NCBI GenBank assembly: GCA_026120185.1
Contig: JANUWF010001218.1
Span: 2,356,001 to 2,420,000 of the forward strand
Direction of reading: 5' to 3'
Length of the DNA: 64,000 nt
Source of the DNA: Voacanga thouarsii
Lineage: Eukaryota > Streptophyta > Magnoliopsida > Gentianales > Apocynaceae
Below are positions 47,930 through 60,740 of the stretch, in pieces (position 1 is the stretch's first letter; each line of letters starts with the position of its first letter). The notes under the pieces are model-generated. The model was given only the letters and a program-made list of their open reading frames with translations. It ran no database searches and had not been told where the DNA came from. A program made the translations under genes and the position numbers.

Positions 47930-50460
47930 CCGTTATTTCAATAGTCTATATCTCCTCAAAAGCATGCGGTACACCTCCGCTTGGATCTCCAACGAAAAGC
48001 TAACATTACACCATAAATTTTCGTTTCTAACTGAATAAAAGTCATGGCCGTAATCCACAACATACTTCTCCGTGGAGTAAATAGGCAAATCAAACTTAGA
48101 AGGTTGCCAGTCACAGTGTCGATAGACTGTGAATACATGCATGTACGTTAATCCAAAGATATTCTATTTCGTGTAGGTACAGTCTTATGAAGACATTTTC
48201 ACTGTATAAATATTATTACCTTTTCCTCAAACTCTTACAAGTATCCTTACACTGAAAATTCCAGCCATTTCATTGTACTTCACAACTCTGTAAGTTCTAA
48301 TCTTCTGCAATGCTGCCTAGAATGCCTTCCATATTAGCAAAGGAAATGGTTTGCTATAGTGGGTGGCCTAGGGCTGATGCAGATTGAAGTATACAACAAT
48401 CTTTGTAAATATTCGACCAATGCTTTGATTGGTAATGGCCGTATTTTTTTAAGAACATTATTTAATGATTTAGACAAATTCGTTGTAAATTTGTAATACA
48501 TCCATATCGATATCCACCATAAAGTGAAAATGACCACTTTGCATCAACTAGTATGCTTTCTGATTATATTCTCCTATTTCATTCACCACATAAATTTTGG
48601 ATTTCTTCCTCTCTATTCCAACTTTGTACATTAGTCACTTCAACTCGATATTCTTGAACGTGGTATTAAAATTGGTACGACAGTGACGTAGACAGAACCT
48701 ATGGATTCCTAGTGGCTTAGTCCATCCAAGCTGTCTCCTCATAGTAGAAAAGATGCCTGCGTGTCTATCGGACACAATACAAATATGGTTTTTTGCATAC
48801 TATATAACTCCGGACTAGTCTAAGAAACCATCCCGAACTCTATAATAATTAAGCATCGACAACCACAAACGCAAGGGGAAATACATGGTTGTTAACATCC
48901 CAAGTGCTTGCGATCAATAGAACTCTCCTATAAACCTATCTTAAATGGGTTTTATCAATTAAAATTATAGTACGGTAATACCTAAATCCCTTGATCGATG
49001 GCTTGAAAGCCCAAAATATGAATCTAAATATGTTGGTGTCTCCAGCATTGATGTCATAGTTTTTCCACTGCACTATTGTACTGGAATTTAAATCCTATAA
49101 TGCCAATATGTAATTAAGTAGTACTATGAAAATAGAGGACCATGTACTATACATAACTCAATAGCAGCTTTCCTGTCATACTATCATTTTTTATACGAAC
49201 ATCCAATTTGGAATTTATCATGAACAACATGTACTATAGTATTGACACGTGTCTCGAGATCGTCTTTGATGAGATGTAATATGTGCTGCATAATAAACCC
49301 GTGGGACAAATTTCTATTATTGTTTATAACTCTTTGAAGACATATGTGCTCGCTATTCCAAATCATTATTTCCTATCGTCTGGTGCTAGCTTTCTTAATG
49401 ATTCGGATACACCAGGCACATGGATTTTGTTCAATGTTATTCCTGCAATAGGCAATCCAAACTATACTCTTACCCTTGATTATCGTCAATTCACACCCCT
49501 TCCTCATGTGACACAATCTCATGGTATAACTTACTTGTGACTTATCTTGAAAATCCATTTTATGCTTTAACTCCTAATTCTCTTCTGATCATTCATTAAC
49601 ATATAAGTTATCTCCGACATAGAAAAAGTCATTTTCAGATACCCCCTGCTAATGTCTTAGAAACTGCCATATGAATGCATATCAGTGGCTTGGACTGGTA
49701 TGTGGTGAACCCCAAAGTATCATGTATTGCAAGTCTATATCGTCATATTCATTGTCACTACTGCAACCGTCATCACCGTCATCCATGATTGTGGAATCAA
49801 ATCCACAATCTCCATTGGAGTCGGGGGGTCCATCTATGTCAGAAGTTGGTCCTACTATTCTATTAATTATTGGTGGCTCTATTGGTCCTGTTTCAGTCAC
49901 ATTAGGGGAGTCAACACATGGTCACCAATTATTTTTGGTGTTGGCTAATAAGCAAATTAACTTGGATAAGCAGTTGGGTAGTTCGATTGATATGACCATT
50001 GATTTTGAAATGTTGTTGTTCGCAACTCGTCTTGTTGGAGCAACATAGTTATGTAGGGCCCAATATTAGATTGATGTTACCCCGCGTATGATGTTGACAT
50101 TGTGGCAATGTGTGTGAAAGTGTACTAGTTTTATGCGTGATGAATCGATGACATGCTATGTTGTACATTTAAAATGGAGTTTGCCTTTATATAAATATGC
50201 ACACCGCCTTTCTTGAAAATAGGGTGCAAAATTTAGATGTTATCTATATCATCATCTTGTAATATAAGTAACTCCCATTGAACCGTTGAACCATATACCC
50301 AGGGATATCTCATGGATACCTCTAGTATAACTATCGTGCTATCGGTTCTCATGTATGAATGAATTTTCTCGACCAGCGTGCAACATGGTATTTTGCATTG
50401 TAAGTTTAGACTCTTTCGACATGAGCCATCAAATCTAATTGAACCACCAACTTCGTATGA
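47930..50460 (-). pseudogene. MULE (MuDR-type) transposase pseudogene
   Basis: Minus-strand translation across stops and frameshifts gives an ordered MuDR-like protein. An N-terminal PB1-like block (LEVSMRYPWVYG, about 50320) and an acidic linker (TIMDDGDDGCSSDNEYDDID, about 49740-49800) come first. The MuDR zinc-binding-like block follows (CELTIIKGKSIVWIAYC), then NRNLSHGFI and VHDKFQIGCSYKK (49184-49320). The transposase core reads FGLSSHRSRDLGI, GMLTTMYFPLRLW, ICIVSDRHAGIFSTMR and PLGIHRFCLRHC (about 48660-49010). After it come KWSFSLYGGYRYG and remnants of a terminal region near 48140. These match the MULE transposase domain order. About 2.5 kb long, with no intact frame. Terminal inverted repeats were not found. 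Confidence 0.88.
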
Positions 50461-50639
50461 TATTGTGCAATCTCAGAAGAAACTGAGAGTTAATAGTGAT
50501 TCAAAAGACATAGCTACTGTGTGAGAAAGATAAGAGGAATGGGATAATATAAATTTTGTTGTTTGATGTAACGTAGAAATGTAATTGTTCTGTTATTGAG
50601 TGACAAAGAGACCACAAAATTTTGTGTACTTGTCTAAAT

Positions 50640-50943
50640 AATAGAAATAATTATGGAAAGATGCATTTAGTGCATGCGTCCTTCATACCAAAATATATGT
50701 TTTATCAGAATGATGCATTCAAGGCATGCATCTTCTATTGTTGCATCAAATCCCATTCCAACCAATCGAAAAAGCCAAAAAATCTGGGAAAGTAATTATT
50801 TTATTATTGCAAAAGGACGTATTTAGAGAATGTGTCCTCTATTGGTTGTGTCCAATCCTAGTACAATCAACTAAAAAAGCTAGAAAATCCTGAAAGTAAT
50901 TATTTTATTACCGTAGAAGGAAACATTTAGAGAATGCATCCTT
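50640..50943. repeat. Tandem array of ~115-bp units, left part
   Basis: Recurring order: GATGCATT..., a GCATCCTT/GTGTCCT phrase, TTG(T)GTC(A/C)AAT, a Lys-codon-like AAAAAGC run and AGTAATTATTTTATTA. At least two to three diverged units. The array continues at 60553 after the copia C insertion. Confidence 0.75.
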
Positions 50944-50948
50944 GGCTG

Positions 50949-53078
50949 TGAAGGATTGACATAATCACAGAGCATGCATCTTCAGTGGATAAAAATGGAA
51001 GAACATGAATAACAAAGTATTGGAGTAGCATGGTGGGCTTGAAACATACCTCTTGGAGCTTTTAAATCTTGAAGAATATTGAAGAAATGCTTGAAGCCAG
51101 AAAACGGCTTCTTCGTCACCAACGTCCAGTGAGTTTCTTTCCACTGTCTTCATCCGGCTACTTCTTCTCTTCCGGTGAAATGCTTGGCTTTCCGGCTCAC
51201 GGAATATGACCACACCTAATTTCTGTTTGGTGAGAAACCAATTTGGAAGAAGGAAAATGTTCTCTCAATATTTCCACAGACTCACAGTTGGTATTCATAC
51301 ACTGGCTTCTTCATTTCACAGAATACAAAAGCCAGTGAGGAAAACCAAAAGTCAGGAAAGAAAAAGCCATGAGAGAGAGAGAAAGCCAAGAGAATTTTTC
51401 ACGGTTAACTCTTCTAGCTTGGCTTTATATGTAAAAAAACAAAAGCCAGAGAAGGAAACCAAAAGCCAAAAGACTCGAGAAATATTTTTAATTATTTTTT
51501 TCTTTTCTTTTATTTTATTTTTCCACACAGAAAGCCAAGAGTCATGAAACAAAAAATAATTATTTTGATAAAAACCATATTTCCGGGATTTAATACCCAA
51601 ATATTATTTACAAAATAAATTTCGGCTTCATCATAAACTCTTCTAAACTGTGTCCGGAAAAATCCTATGGTCCAGGTTGTTGGGCCAAAATAATATTTAT
51701 TATTTTTCTTGGACCCAAAAAATCCAAAATAATAAATATTAATTATTTTCATTGGGATTAAATAAATAACCCAATAAATAATTAATGAACCCAAATGAAC
51801 AAAAAATAATTAAACTTTAATTATTTATTTCTTGGGATGTAATTAAATAAATAACCCAATAAATAATTAAGTAATAATTATTTTCTTCTAATTTAAGTCC
51901 CGATTAATTTTCTAATTATTCAAACTGGACACAGGTCCTGAATAATTAATTAACCTATTAAACCAGATAATAAATTTCTCACCATTTATTTTCTTCCAGT
52001 CTAATAATAAATTAGACTTCCCGAATAAAATAAAACTCTCTCAATTGAGATCATTTCTCAACCCAAAAATTAATTAGGACTTACGGGCTATTCTGAGGAC
52101 CAAAAAGGCACATCACATTGGCTACTAAAATGACCAAAATACCCTTACTATATAAATAGATATATTTTGCATTTTAAATATTTCCTAATATTACCTTAAG
52201 GAAATATTGACCCCAATGACAATGCTGCATTAGCAGAGTCTTTGACCTACAAGTAAAAATGACTAAAATACCCCTCTATACATCACTGTACATTTAGAGA
52301 GGAAGAAGTGTACTAACACCTCTTTAAAAGACATCTACCATCCTTAGGCTTCTAGTCCAATGATCCACGACTTCCTGGAGTGTTTCCGCTTTCCAAGGGA
52401 GCGATCCTAAAGCAAACATCCAAGTCACGTTTCCCAGGACCCTGGATATTTAGATCATCCGGACAACCACAAGGGGCGATATGGTGTAGAAACTATCTTG
52501 TACAAGTCTGTCTTAACTAACTAGTCACACATACCCAACATACAAGTATATTGGCCCTCCGATAGAACCTCAACTATAGTATATCAAAGCATATGCTTTT
52601 AACTTCGCTAGACCACCAACTCATACTCAAATCATAGAGTACTAGTCCATGCTGTAGCAGTAGTAGTCTAGGTTTCTACCATATAGTACCTTTTTTAGAA
52701 ACCACTCCTACAAGTCCTGTTCTACGTATTCGAAATACGCTTATGTCATGAAGTGAGTGGCCTACTCACTGGCTAAAGGTAAGCCATTCCCCATTTGGAA
52801 TTCATAACATAATAACCTAAATATGATGAGATTCTCATTCTCATCAATCAGTTAAGAACGACTATTTATGTGTTTAAATAACCCATGATCCATACCTTAC
52901 TGTGAAAGACCTCCATTCACATGTATCACTTATTTATACACAATGGGTCTGTTCCAAACGAAATTGTACACAAATAAAGAAAATTATTTCACAAACAATT
53001 TCCGATAAATAAATTATTTTATTAACATATTCGATATTTTTATCAAAAAAACTAGTCTAAGAGGGTATATTCCCAACA
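50949..53078 (-). repeat. 3' LTR of copia C
   Basis: About 2130 bp. Short frames inside it recur at the same place in the other LTR and are not genes. LTR divergence is about 2% over the first 150 bp by eye. Confidence 0.95.
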
Positions 53079-53089
53079 ATCTCCCACTT
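53079..53089 (-). promoter_or_regulatory. Polypurine tract of copia C
   Basis: Minus-strand AAGTGGGAGAT immediately precedes the 3' LTR start TGTTGGG. Confidence 0.85.
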
Positions 53090-53099
53090 ACACTCTAAG

Positions 53100-55830
53100 A
53101 TTAGGTAAGTCCTTAGGTGCCCACCCCAATGGCGTCTAAGTGTCTCTTGAAGACCCTCAGCCAATGGCTTGGTGAATGGATCTGCTAGATTGTTCATAGA
53201 GGCACTCTGTACCATCACCATATCCAGTCTTTGGATATCTCGGATCAGGTGGTACTATCTTTACTATATGCTTCCCCTCTTTGTGGTTCCAAGGTTCCTT
53301 TAAGGTACTTAAAAATATGCTTTATAGCATGCCAATGAACCTCTCCAATGTTTGACTGACATCTGCAACTAAGCCTACGGCAAAGCAGATATTTGGCCTA
53401 GCACACAACATGTCGTACATGAGACTTCCCACAGCCGAAGCGTAGGGAATCCTACTCATCCTGTCCTTTTCTTCTTGAGACTTAGGACAGTCCCTTGAAG
53501 AAAGAGACAACCCATATCTGCAAGAGATCAGAGCTCCCTTGCCTGAGTCTATACTGTACTTGGCCAGCATCTTGTCAATGTATGTGACTTGAGATAATCC
53601 TAATATGCTCTGCTTCCTATTTCTAAGAAGTCTAACCCTGAGAATGTAGCTGACTTTTCCCAAGTCCTTCATACTAAATTGACTAGATAGCCAAACATTT
53701 GTAGATAATAATGACCTTACATTATTTCCAATGAGTAGAATGTCATCCACACATACAAGACATGAAAAACCACATTAAACCCCTCAAGCTTCTTGTACAA
53801 GCATGGTTCATCCCCGTTTAAAATAAAATTGTAAGATGTCACAGTCTTGTCAAAACGAATGTTCCACACACTTGATGCTCGCTTAAGTCCATAAATGTAC
53901 TTCTTAAGCTTGCAAACCATATGTTCTTGGTCGTCAGCAATAAAACCTTCCGATTGGGACATATAGATGTCATTGCTAAGATGGCCATTCAAAAAATGCC
54001 GTCTTGACATCCATTTGTCATATCTCGTAGTCATAGTGACATGCGATGGCAAAGAGGATACGGATGGATTTAAGCATGGCCACCGGGGAAAAGGTTTCCT
54101 CATAATCGATCCCTTCTTTCTGAGTATACCCTTTTGCCACAAGCCTAGCTATGGAGGTTTCCACCTTCCCATCCGCTCACCTCTTCCTCTTGTACACCTA
54201 CCTACACCCAATGGGTTTTATCCTTTCAGGTGAAGCTACAAGATCCCAAACCTGATTGAGTACATAGACTCAATATTGGCTTTCATTGCTTCTTGCCATA
54301 GATTTGCATCGGCATCAGCAATTGCCTCATCGTATCTAGTGGGGTCTTGTTCTTGATGGTCAGAGACTAGCTCAAAAGCTTCTCCATTCCATCCTCCTGG
54401 AACCCTAGACACTCTCCCACTACGACAAGGCACCATTTGTACAAGCTCTTCAGGCTGTGCCTCTTCTTGTTCCATAATTGGGTCAGAAGAAGTTGCTTCC
54501 GAAGATAACTTCTCCTCGAGTTCCAACCTAGTTGAACCTTTCATGGAAGTACTTTGATCATCCTCTAAGTATCTAGCATTGGTACTACCCAATACTTACT
54601 GCTCCTTAGGATGATAAAAGTAACTACCATTTGTTCCTTTTGGATACTCAACAAAATAGTATAATTCAGATATTGGTCTCAACTTGTCTCCCTCGATCAG
54701 TACATAAGCTGGACAACCCCATATCCTGAGATGAGTCAAACTTGGCTTGCGCCTAGTCCACTTCTCATAGAGAGTCATAGGTACTGACTAGGAAGGCACC
54801 AAGTTCAGAATGTATGCCGCTGTTTCCAGAGCATATCTCCAAAAAGATACTGGAAGAGTAGCATGAGACATCATGCTTCCGACCATTTCCATCAATGTCC
54901 TGTTCCTTATCTCAGCTACTCCGTTCTGTTGGGGTGTCCCCGGCACAGAGAGTTGGGATACTATCGCATGATGTACTATGTAGTCCTTGAATTCACCTAG
55001 GAGGTACTCTCCACCACGATCTGATCGTAAGGGCTTGATTAATTTACCTGTCCGACACCCCACTTCAGCCTTAAACTCTTTGAACTTGTCAAAAGAGTCA
55101 GACTTACGTCTCATTAGGTAAACATAACCAAACCTTGTACAATCATCCGTGAAAGTGATGAAGAACACAAAAACCTCCTCTAGCTGGTGTAGACAATGGA
55201 CCACACATATTAGTGTGAACAAGACTCAATATTTCTTCGGCCCTATCCGCCTTTGAGATAAAAGACCCTTTTGGTCATCTTTCCCATCAGGCAAGATTCA
55301 CACTGAGGCCAATCTTCCAATCTCAATAAGCCCAAAGACCCATCATGGATTAGCCTCTGAATCCAGGTTGAGTTGATGTGACTCAACCCTAGATGCCAAA
55401 GATTTGAGTCATTGATATTGGTCTTTCTCTTCATAGTTAAAGGTTCAGATTGAGCGTTATTTGATTGATGATTAATAGGGTTTAAATAGAATAAATTTTC
55501 ATATATGTGCCCAATAATACCAGAATGGAAATATTCAGAATATCCTTAATTTATAAGTTTTGCAATTAAAATCAAATTCTGACGAAAACCAAGTACATAT
55601 AAATATCTATTAAAATCACTTTCTTATTACAATAAAAAATAAGATCCAACTCTCCCACTGCAAGGGCCCAGACTTGTGCTCCAATTCCCACACGTAATCC
55701 ATGTTTGCCCATCTTGAGTCTACTTATCTTCCTAAACCCCTGTAAGGAGTTACAGATATGATCAGTGGCTTCTGAATCAACAATCCAAGTGGAAGTTGAT
55801 CCAACCATTGATAGAGACTCTAGATAAAGA
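53100..55830 (-). pseudogene. Copia C pol, RNase H core deleted
   Basis: In minus-strand order: protease WIVDSEATDHICNS (55770), integrase zinc region LWHLGLSHINSTWIQRL and CESCLMGKM (55250-55430), and DDE core FITFTDDCTRFGYVYL, LRSDRGGEYL and GTPQQNGVAEIRNRTLMEM (54850-55160). Next come WGCPAYVL (54720), RT remnants around 54240-54590, MDDILLIGNN (53745) and FSMKDLGKVSYILRVRL (53670). ARPNICFAVGLV follows at about 53390. After FKYLKGTLEPQ (about 53290) the sequence jumps to the extreme C-terminus (SEISKDW... HSPSHWLRVFKRHLDA), so the RNase H core is missing. DSEATDH deviates from the usual DSGATDH protease motif. Stops and frameshifts throughout; inactive. Confidence 0.88.
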
Positions 55831-55849
55831 ACATTACATGTGGGAGTTT

Positions 55850-56629
55850 TTCTTGGATTGAAGATCTAGACACTTCTTTTTTTCAGTGTCACTTCTTCCC
55901 ACATTTGAAGCACTTGCCCTTCAGTTTGTCTTTGGGCTGGGTCTTGGGCTGGGCTACTGCGTATCCCTTCTTCCTTCTGAACTTTCTGGACTTGGACCCA
56001 GTTCTTGAGGAAGAAGACTTAGCAATCATGGCCATTAAATGTGGCTTCATGACATTCTCTGCCATCTGGAGTTCCTTCTTCAACTCAATTAAACTCATAT
56101 TTAACTTAGTTTGAACTGAGTAAAGGATACCGGTAGAGATTCGAGAACCATGTCCACTTGGCTCTCGTGGTCAATAATAGCCCCTAAGATATCCGCCTTC
56201 TCGGAAGCAGCAAACAACTTGAGCATATGCTCCCTGACTGATGCTCCCTCAGGCATCTTAGTATTTATTATAGTTCGAAGAACCGTCTACCTTACGAACC
56301 GGCTCTTATCCGCGAACATAGTTGCCAATGAATGACTAATATCATACGCAGAAGCTATGTGCTCGTATTTAGACTGGAGCACATTAGACATGGAGACTAG
56401 TATATAGCAACGTGCCATTTCATTAGCTTTCTTCCATTCCTTCATAGCCTCTCGCTCTATTGTCGGTGGAACCATCCCCGATTACAGGGTAGGTCTCGTA
56501 AAGAACATACTTATACTCCACGTCTATGAGTATTATGTCCAGGTTCCTCTTCTAGTCCACATAGTTTGGTCCTGTTAACTTATTCTCACGGAGAATAATG
56601 GCCAAAGGACTAAAAGAACCTCCTACCAT
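55850..56629 (-). pseudogene. Copia C gag
   Basis: Starts MVGGSFSPLAIILRENKLTG at 56629, a typical Angela/TNT1-type gag N-terminus, then NYVD*KRNLDIIL with a stop at a Trp position. EWKKANEMARCYILVSMSNV and HSLATMFADKSRFVR follow, then the C-terminal KGKCFKCGKK zinc-knuckle start near 55890. About 780 bp, broken by several stops. Confidence 0.88.
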
Positions 56630-57739
56630 TTCCGAAAAATCGAAAAATAAAAGAAAGGAATTAATTTGTGAAAATAAATTTGTGTACAGAAATTAATTTG
56701 GCTCATAGGAAAACTGACATAACTTCTTTGGAAGATTAACAGTTCCCTAAGTTAAGTGTAATAACCACCACAAATTAATTTCCCTTCTAGGTAATGATAT
56801 AGAGAATAACTCCATCGTGGGATGTCCGTTTTCTCTCTATTTCCTATGGACAGTCCTCGTAATATAACCTCTAACGTGGGCTGGCCGATTATAGTACGTG
56901 TCCCGGGTTATTAATTACATCATTCCATTGATCTAAATCCTTGTGGTATCCCCATCCTATACGGGTTCACTCCCAGGGTGACGCGAGGGGACCCACGATC
57001 TCCAATGAGGACCGTAATGAAAGCCGTGGAGCCGTTGGAACTCCTCTCTCACTTAGTCTTTTAAAATAAAGTTTCTGGAAAAATATCCTTTTGAAATTTC
57101 CATTAAGTTCTCCTTTAACTTAAAATTAAAATATCCAAGTCCATTAAAATCTCAATGCCAAGGATTATATCCTTTGAGAGAATTTATCCATGGACTAATT
57201 TTATTTAAGTTAAAACTAATTGATTTCAAAATTTTTCTAATTAAAACTTTACTCGAGATATTGGTCTCAATTTTACTTAACAAAACAATTTTCTTTTGCA
57301 AAATAAAACAAAATGGCTTTCTATTTTAACTTACAAAAATATCTAATTCCAACATATTTTCTATGCCAAGGATTAAATCCTTTAAGAAAATATCCATGGA
57401 TTAATTTTTGTTCAAGTTAAAATAACTATTTAATTTTTTTTAAAGAAAAATGTTTTCCTTACATAAATATTCTCAAATACTTTGGTCTTTGAGAAAACCG
57501 CGCACATAGGTACACAAAATAAATAGCATGCTACAAAACAGTAATCGTTTTCATGCTTTTCTATTTTTAAACCTATGTGCCCAAATAATAGAATTAAATA
57601 TATTAATTCATTAATTAATGATCTTGTTTAATCCTAAAATCCTTTACTAATATTTTTCATGCAAATATATTCTAAGAATATAAACTATTGTAAAAATATT
57701 AACTTCGCCTGATATGGGTCCCAAATTAAAAATTTGCAA

Positions 57740-58130
57740 AAAAAAAAAAAATTGACTGGCGGTCCACGTGCACCGGATGCACCGGATCCGCGCCCGCATG
57801 CACTGCGGTTCACCGAGGCTCCGGTGAACGCACGCACCAGATCAGAAGCCAGCCGCGACCCGTGGAGTGGACTAGACCCGCGACCTAAGACCGCTTCTCC
57901 TCAGCACGCGACCCGCGTGTTTCCGCCCGAAGACCCGCGCGCCAAACCGCTTCCAATTGCAATTCAATTGCAAATTTTGCAATTGATTCGGCTTCAATCA
58001 AACGGCAATTGGCTCGGCTCCCAGCACTTGCGGCTCACAGCTCCAGACACATCAAGGCGGCAGCTAGGCTTAGAGGCTCGGCGGCTTAGGAATAGTATCT
58101 TCTTTTCCGGAGAGTTTCTGAGTTCCGTTT
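57740..58130. other. GC-rich leader segment of copia C
   Basis: A strongly GC-rich stretch (CACGTGCACCGGATGCACCG, GCGCCCGCATGCACTGCGG) between the primer site and gag, in contrast to the AT-rich rest of the element. A 177-codon plus-strand frame (57734-58267) runs antisense to the element; its composition is explained by GC bias and it matches nothing I know. Could be leader sequence or a captured fragment. Confidence 0.5.
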
Positions 58131-58405
58131 CTTCTGCAATTTTCTTCCTGGGTTGCTTCCTTTGGCTTCTTTGGACATTTTTCATTACACAAACTCATCC
58201 AAACCAAAACAACAATCGCCTATACCCATTTAAATTGGGTTTACACGATCCAAACTCCATAAACTAAAAATTTACAGAGACTTCATGAAAATTGCAGAAA
58301 CCATGTCCCATACCATTTCAAGTGAAGGATCACATATTTAAGCTCCAAACAATGTTCTTCTCCATTTTTATTAGCTAACATGCTCCCTAAGTCAATCAAA
58401 TTCAT

Positions 58406-58417
58406 GCTTTGATACCA
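58406..58417 (-). promoter_or_regulatory. Primer binding site of copia C
   Basis: Minus-strand TGGTATCAAAGC, one base off the standard initiator-tRNA-Met site, two bases inside the 5' LTR end. Confidence 0.9.
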
Positions 58418-58419
58418 CT

Positions 58420-60547
58420 TGAAGGATTGACATAATCACAGAGCATGCATCTTCAGTGGATAAAAATGGAAGAACATGAATAACAGAGTATTGGAGCAGC
58501 ATGGTGGGCTTGAAACATACCTCTTGGAGCTTTTAAATCTTAAAGAATATTGAAGAAATGCTTGAAGCCAGAAAACGGCTTCTTCGTCACCAACGTCCAG
58601 TGAGTTTCCTTCCACTGTCTTCATCCGGCTACTTCTTCTCTTCCGGTGAAATGCTTGGCTTTCCGGCTCACGGAATATGACCACACCTAATTTCTGATTG
58701 GTGAGAAACCAATTTGGAAGAAGGAAAATGTTCTCTCAATATTTCCACAGACTCACAGTTGGTATTCATACACTGGCTTCTTCATCTCACAGAATACAAA
58801 AGCCAGTGAGGAAAACCAAAAGTCAGGAAAGAAAAAGCCACGAGAGAGAGAGAAAGCCAAGAGACTTTTTCACAGTTAACTCTTCTAGCTTGGCTTTATA
58901 TGTAAAAAAACAAAAGCCAGAGAAGGAAACCAAAAGCCAAAAGACTCGGGAAATATTTTTAATTATTTTTTCCTTTTCTTTTATTTTATTTTTCCACACA
59001 GAAAGCCAAGAGTCATGAAACCAAAAATAATTATTTTGATAAAAATCATATTCCCGAGATTTAATACCCAAATATGATTTACAAAATAAATTTCAGCTTC
59101 ATCATAAACTCTTCTAAACTGTGTCTGGAAAAATCTTATGGTCTAGACTGTTGGGCCAAAATAATATTTATTATTTTTTTGGACCCGAAAAATCCAAAAT
59201 AATAAATATTAATTATTTTTCTTGGGATTAAATAAATAGCCCAATAAATAATTAATGAACCCAAATGAACTAAAAATAATTAAACTTTAATTATTTATTT
59301 ATTGGGATTAATTAAATAAATAACCCAATAAATAATTAAGTAATAATTATTTTTCTCTAGTTTAAGTCCCGGTTAATTTTTTAATTATTCAAACTGGACA
59401 CAGGTCCTGAATAATTGATTAACATATTAAACCAGATAATAAATTTCTCACCATTTGTTTTCTTCCAGTCTAATAATAAATTAGACTTCCCGAATAAAAT
59501 AAAACTCTCTCAACTGAGATCATTTCTCAATCCAAAAATTAATTAGGACTTACGGGCTATTCCGAGGACTAAAAAGACACATCGCCTTGGCTACTAAAAT
59601 GACTAAAATACCCCTACTATATAAATAGATGTATTTTGCATTTTAAATATTTCCTAATATCACCATAAGAAAATATTAACCCCAAGGACAATGCTGCATT
59701 AGCAGAGTCTTCGACCTACAAGTGAAAATGACTAAAATACCCCTTTACACATCGCCGTACATTTAGAGAGGAAGAAGTGTACTAACACCTCTTTAAAAGA
59801 CATCTACCATCCTTAGGCTTCTAGTCCAATGATCCACGACTTCCTGGAGTGTTTCCGCTTTCCAAGGGAGCGACCCTAAAGTAAACATTTAAGTCACGTT
59901 TCCCAGGACCCTAGATATTTAGATCATCCGGACAACCACAAGGGGGGATATGGTGTAGAAACTATCTTGTACAAGTCTGTCTTAACTAACTAGTCACACA
60001 TACCCAACATACAAGTATATTGGCCCTCCGATAGAACCTCAACTATAGTATATCAAAGCATATGCTTTCAACTTCGCTAGACCACCAACTCATACTCAAA
60101 TCATAGAGTACTAGTCCACGCTGTAGCAGTAGTAGTCTAGGTTTCTACCATATAGTACCTTTTTTAGAAACCACTCCTACAAGTCCTGTTCTACGTATTC
60201 GAAATACGCTTATGTCATGAAGTGAATGGCCTACTCACTAGCTAAAGATAAGCCATTCCCCATTTGGAATTCATAACATAATAACCTAAATATGACGAGA
60301 TTCTCATTCTCATCAATCAGTTAAGAACGACTGTTTATGTGTTTAAATAACCCATGATCCATACCTTACTGTGAAAGACCTCCATTCACATGTATCACTT
60401 ATTTATACACAATGGGTCTGTTCCAAACGAAATTGTACACAAATAAAGAAAATTATTTCACAAACAATTTTCGATAAATAAATTCTTTTATTAACATATT
60501 TGATATTTTTATTAGAAAAACTAGTCTAAGAGGGCATATTCCCAACA
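58420..60547 (-). repeat. 5' LTR of copia C
   Basis: About 2128 bp, aligning to the other LTR over its whole length with scattered substitutions and small indels. Confidence 0.95.
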
Positions 60548-60552
60548 GGCTG

Positions 60553-60740
60553 GTTGTGTCAAATTCCACTATAACCAAGTGAAAAAACTAAAAAATCTAG
60601 GAAAATTATTGTTTTATTATCACAAAAGGACGCATTCAGTAAATTTTTCCTATATTAGTTGTGTCAAATCCGAGTAAAACTAAATGAAAAATCCCGAAAA
60701 CCTGACAAAGACGCATTCAGTAAATACATCATACGCATCG
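60553..60740. repeat. Tandem array of ~115-bp units, right part
   Basis: Continues the array interrupted at 50943, with TTGTGTCAAATTCC, AAAAAATCTAGGAAA, TTGTTTTATTATC and AGGACGCATTCAGTAAAT phrases. At least two more units. Confidence 0.75.

Larger units (their letters stand above)
50949..60547 (-). mobile_element. Ty1/copia element C, 9.6 kb with ~2.1 kb LTRs
   Basis: Two nearly identical LTRs (50949-53078 and 58420-60547) with TG...CA ends (TGTTGGGAATAT...CAATCCTTCA on the minus strand). A perfect 5-bp GGCTG flanks the element (50944-50948 and 60548-60552). The primer site is at 58406-58417 and the polypurine tract at 53079-53089, both inside the LTRs. Gag and pol lie on the minus strand. 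The long LTRs and sequence type suggest the Angela group, an inference. A large leader (56630-58405) separates the primer site from gag. Confidence 0.96.

Noticed and set aside
50965..51600. Recurring 80-110 codon frames in the copia C LTRs (also at 58436-59071)
   Set aside because: Identical positions in both LTRs show they are LTR sequence. They have no domain and are not conserved in a way that suggests protein.
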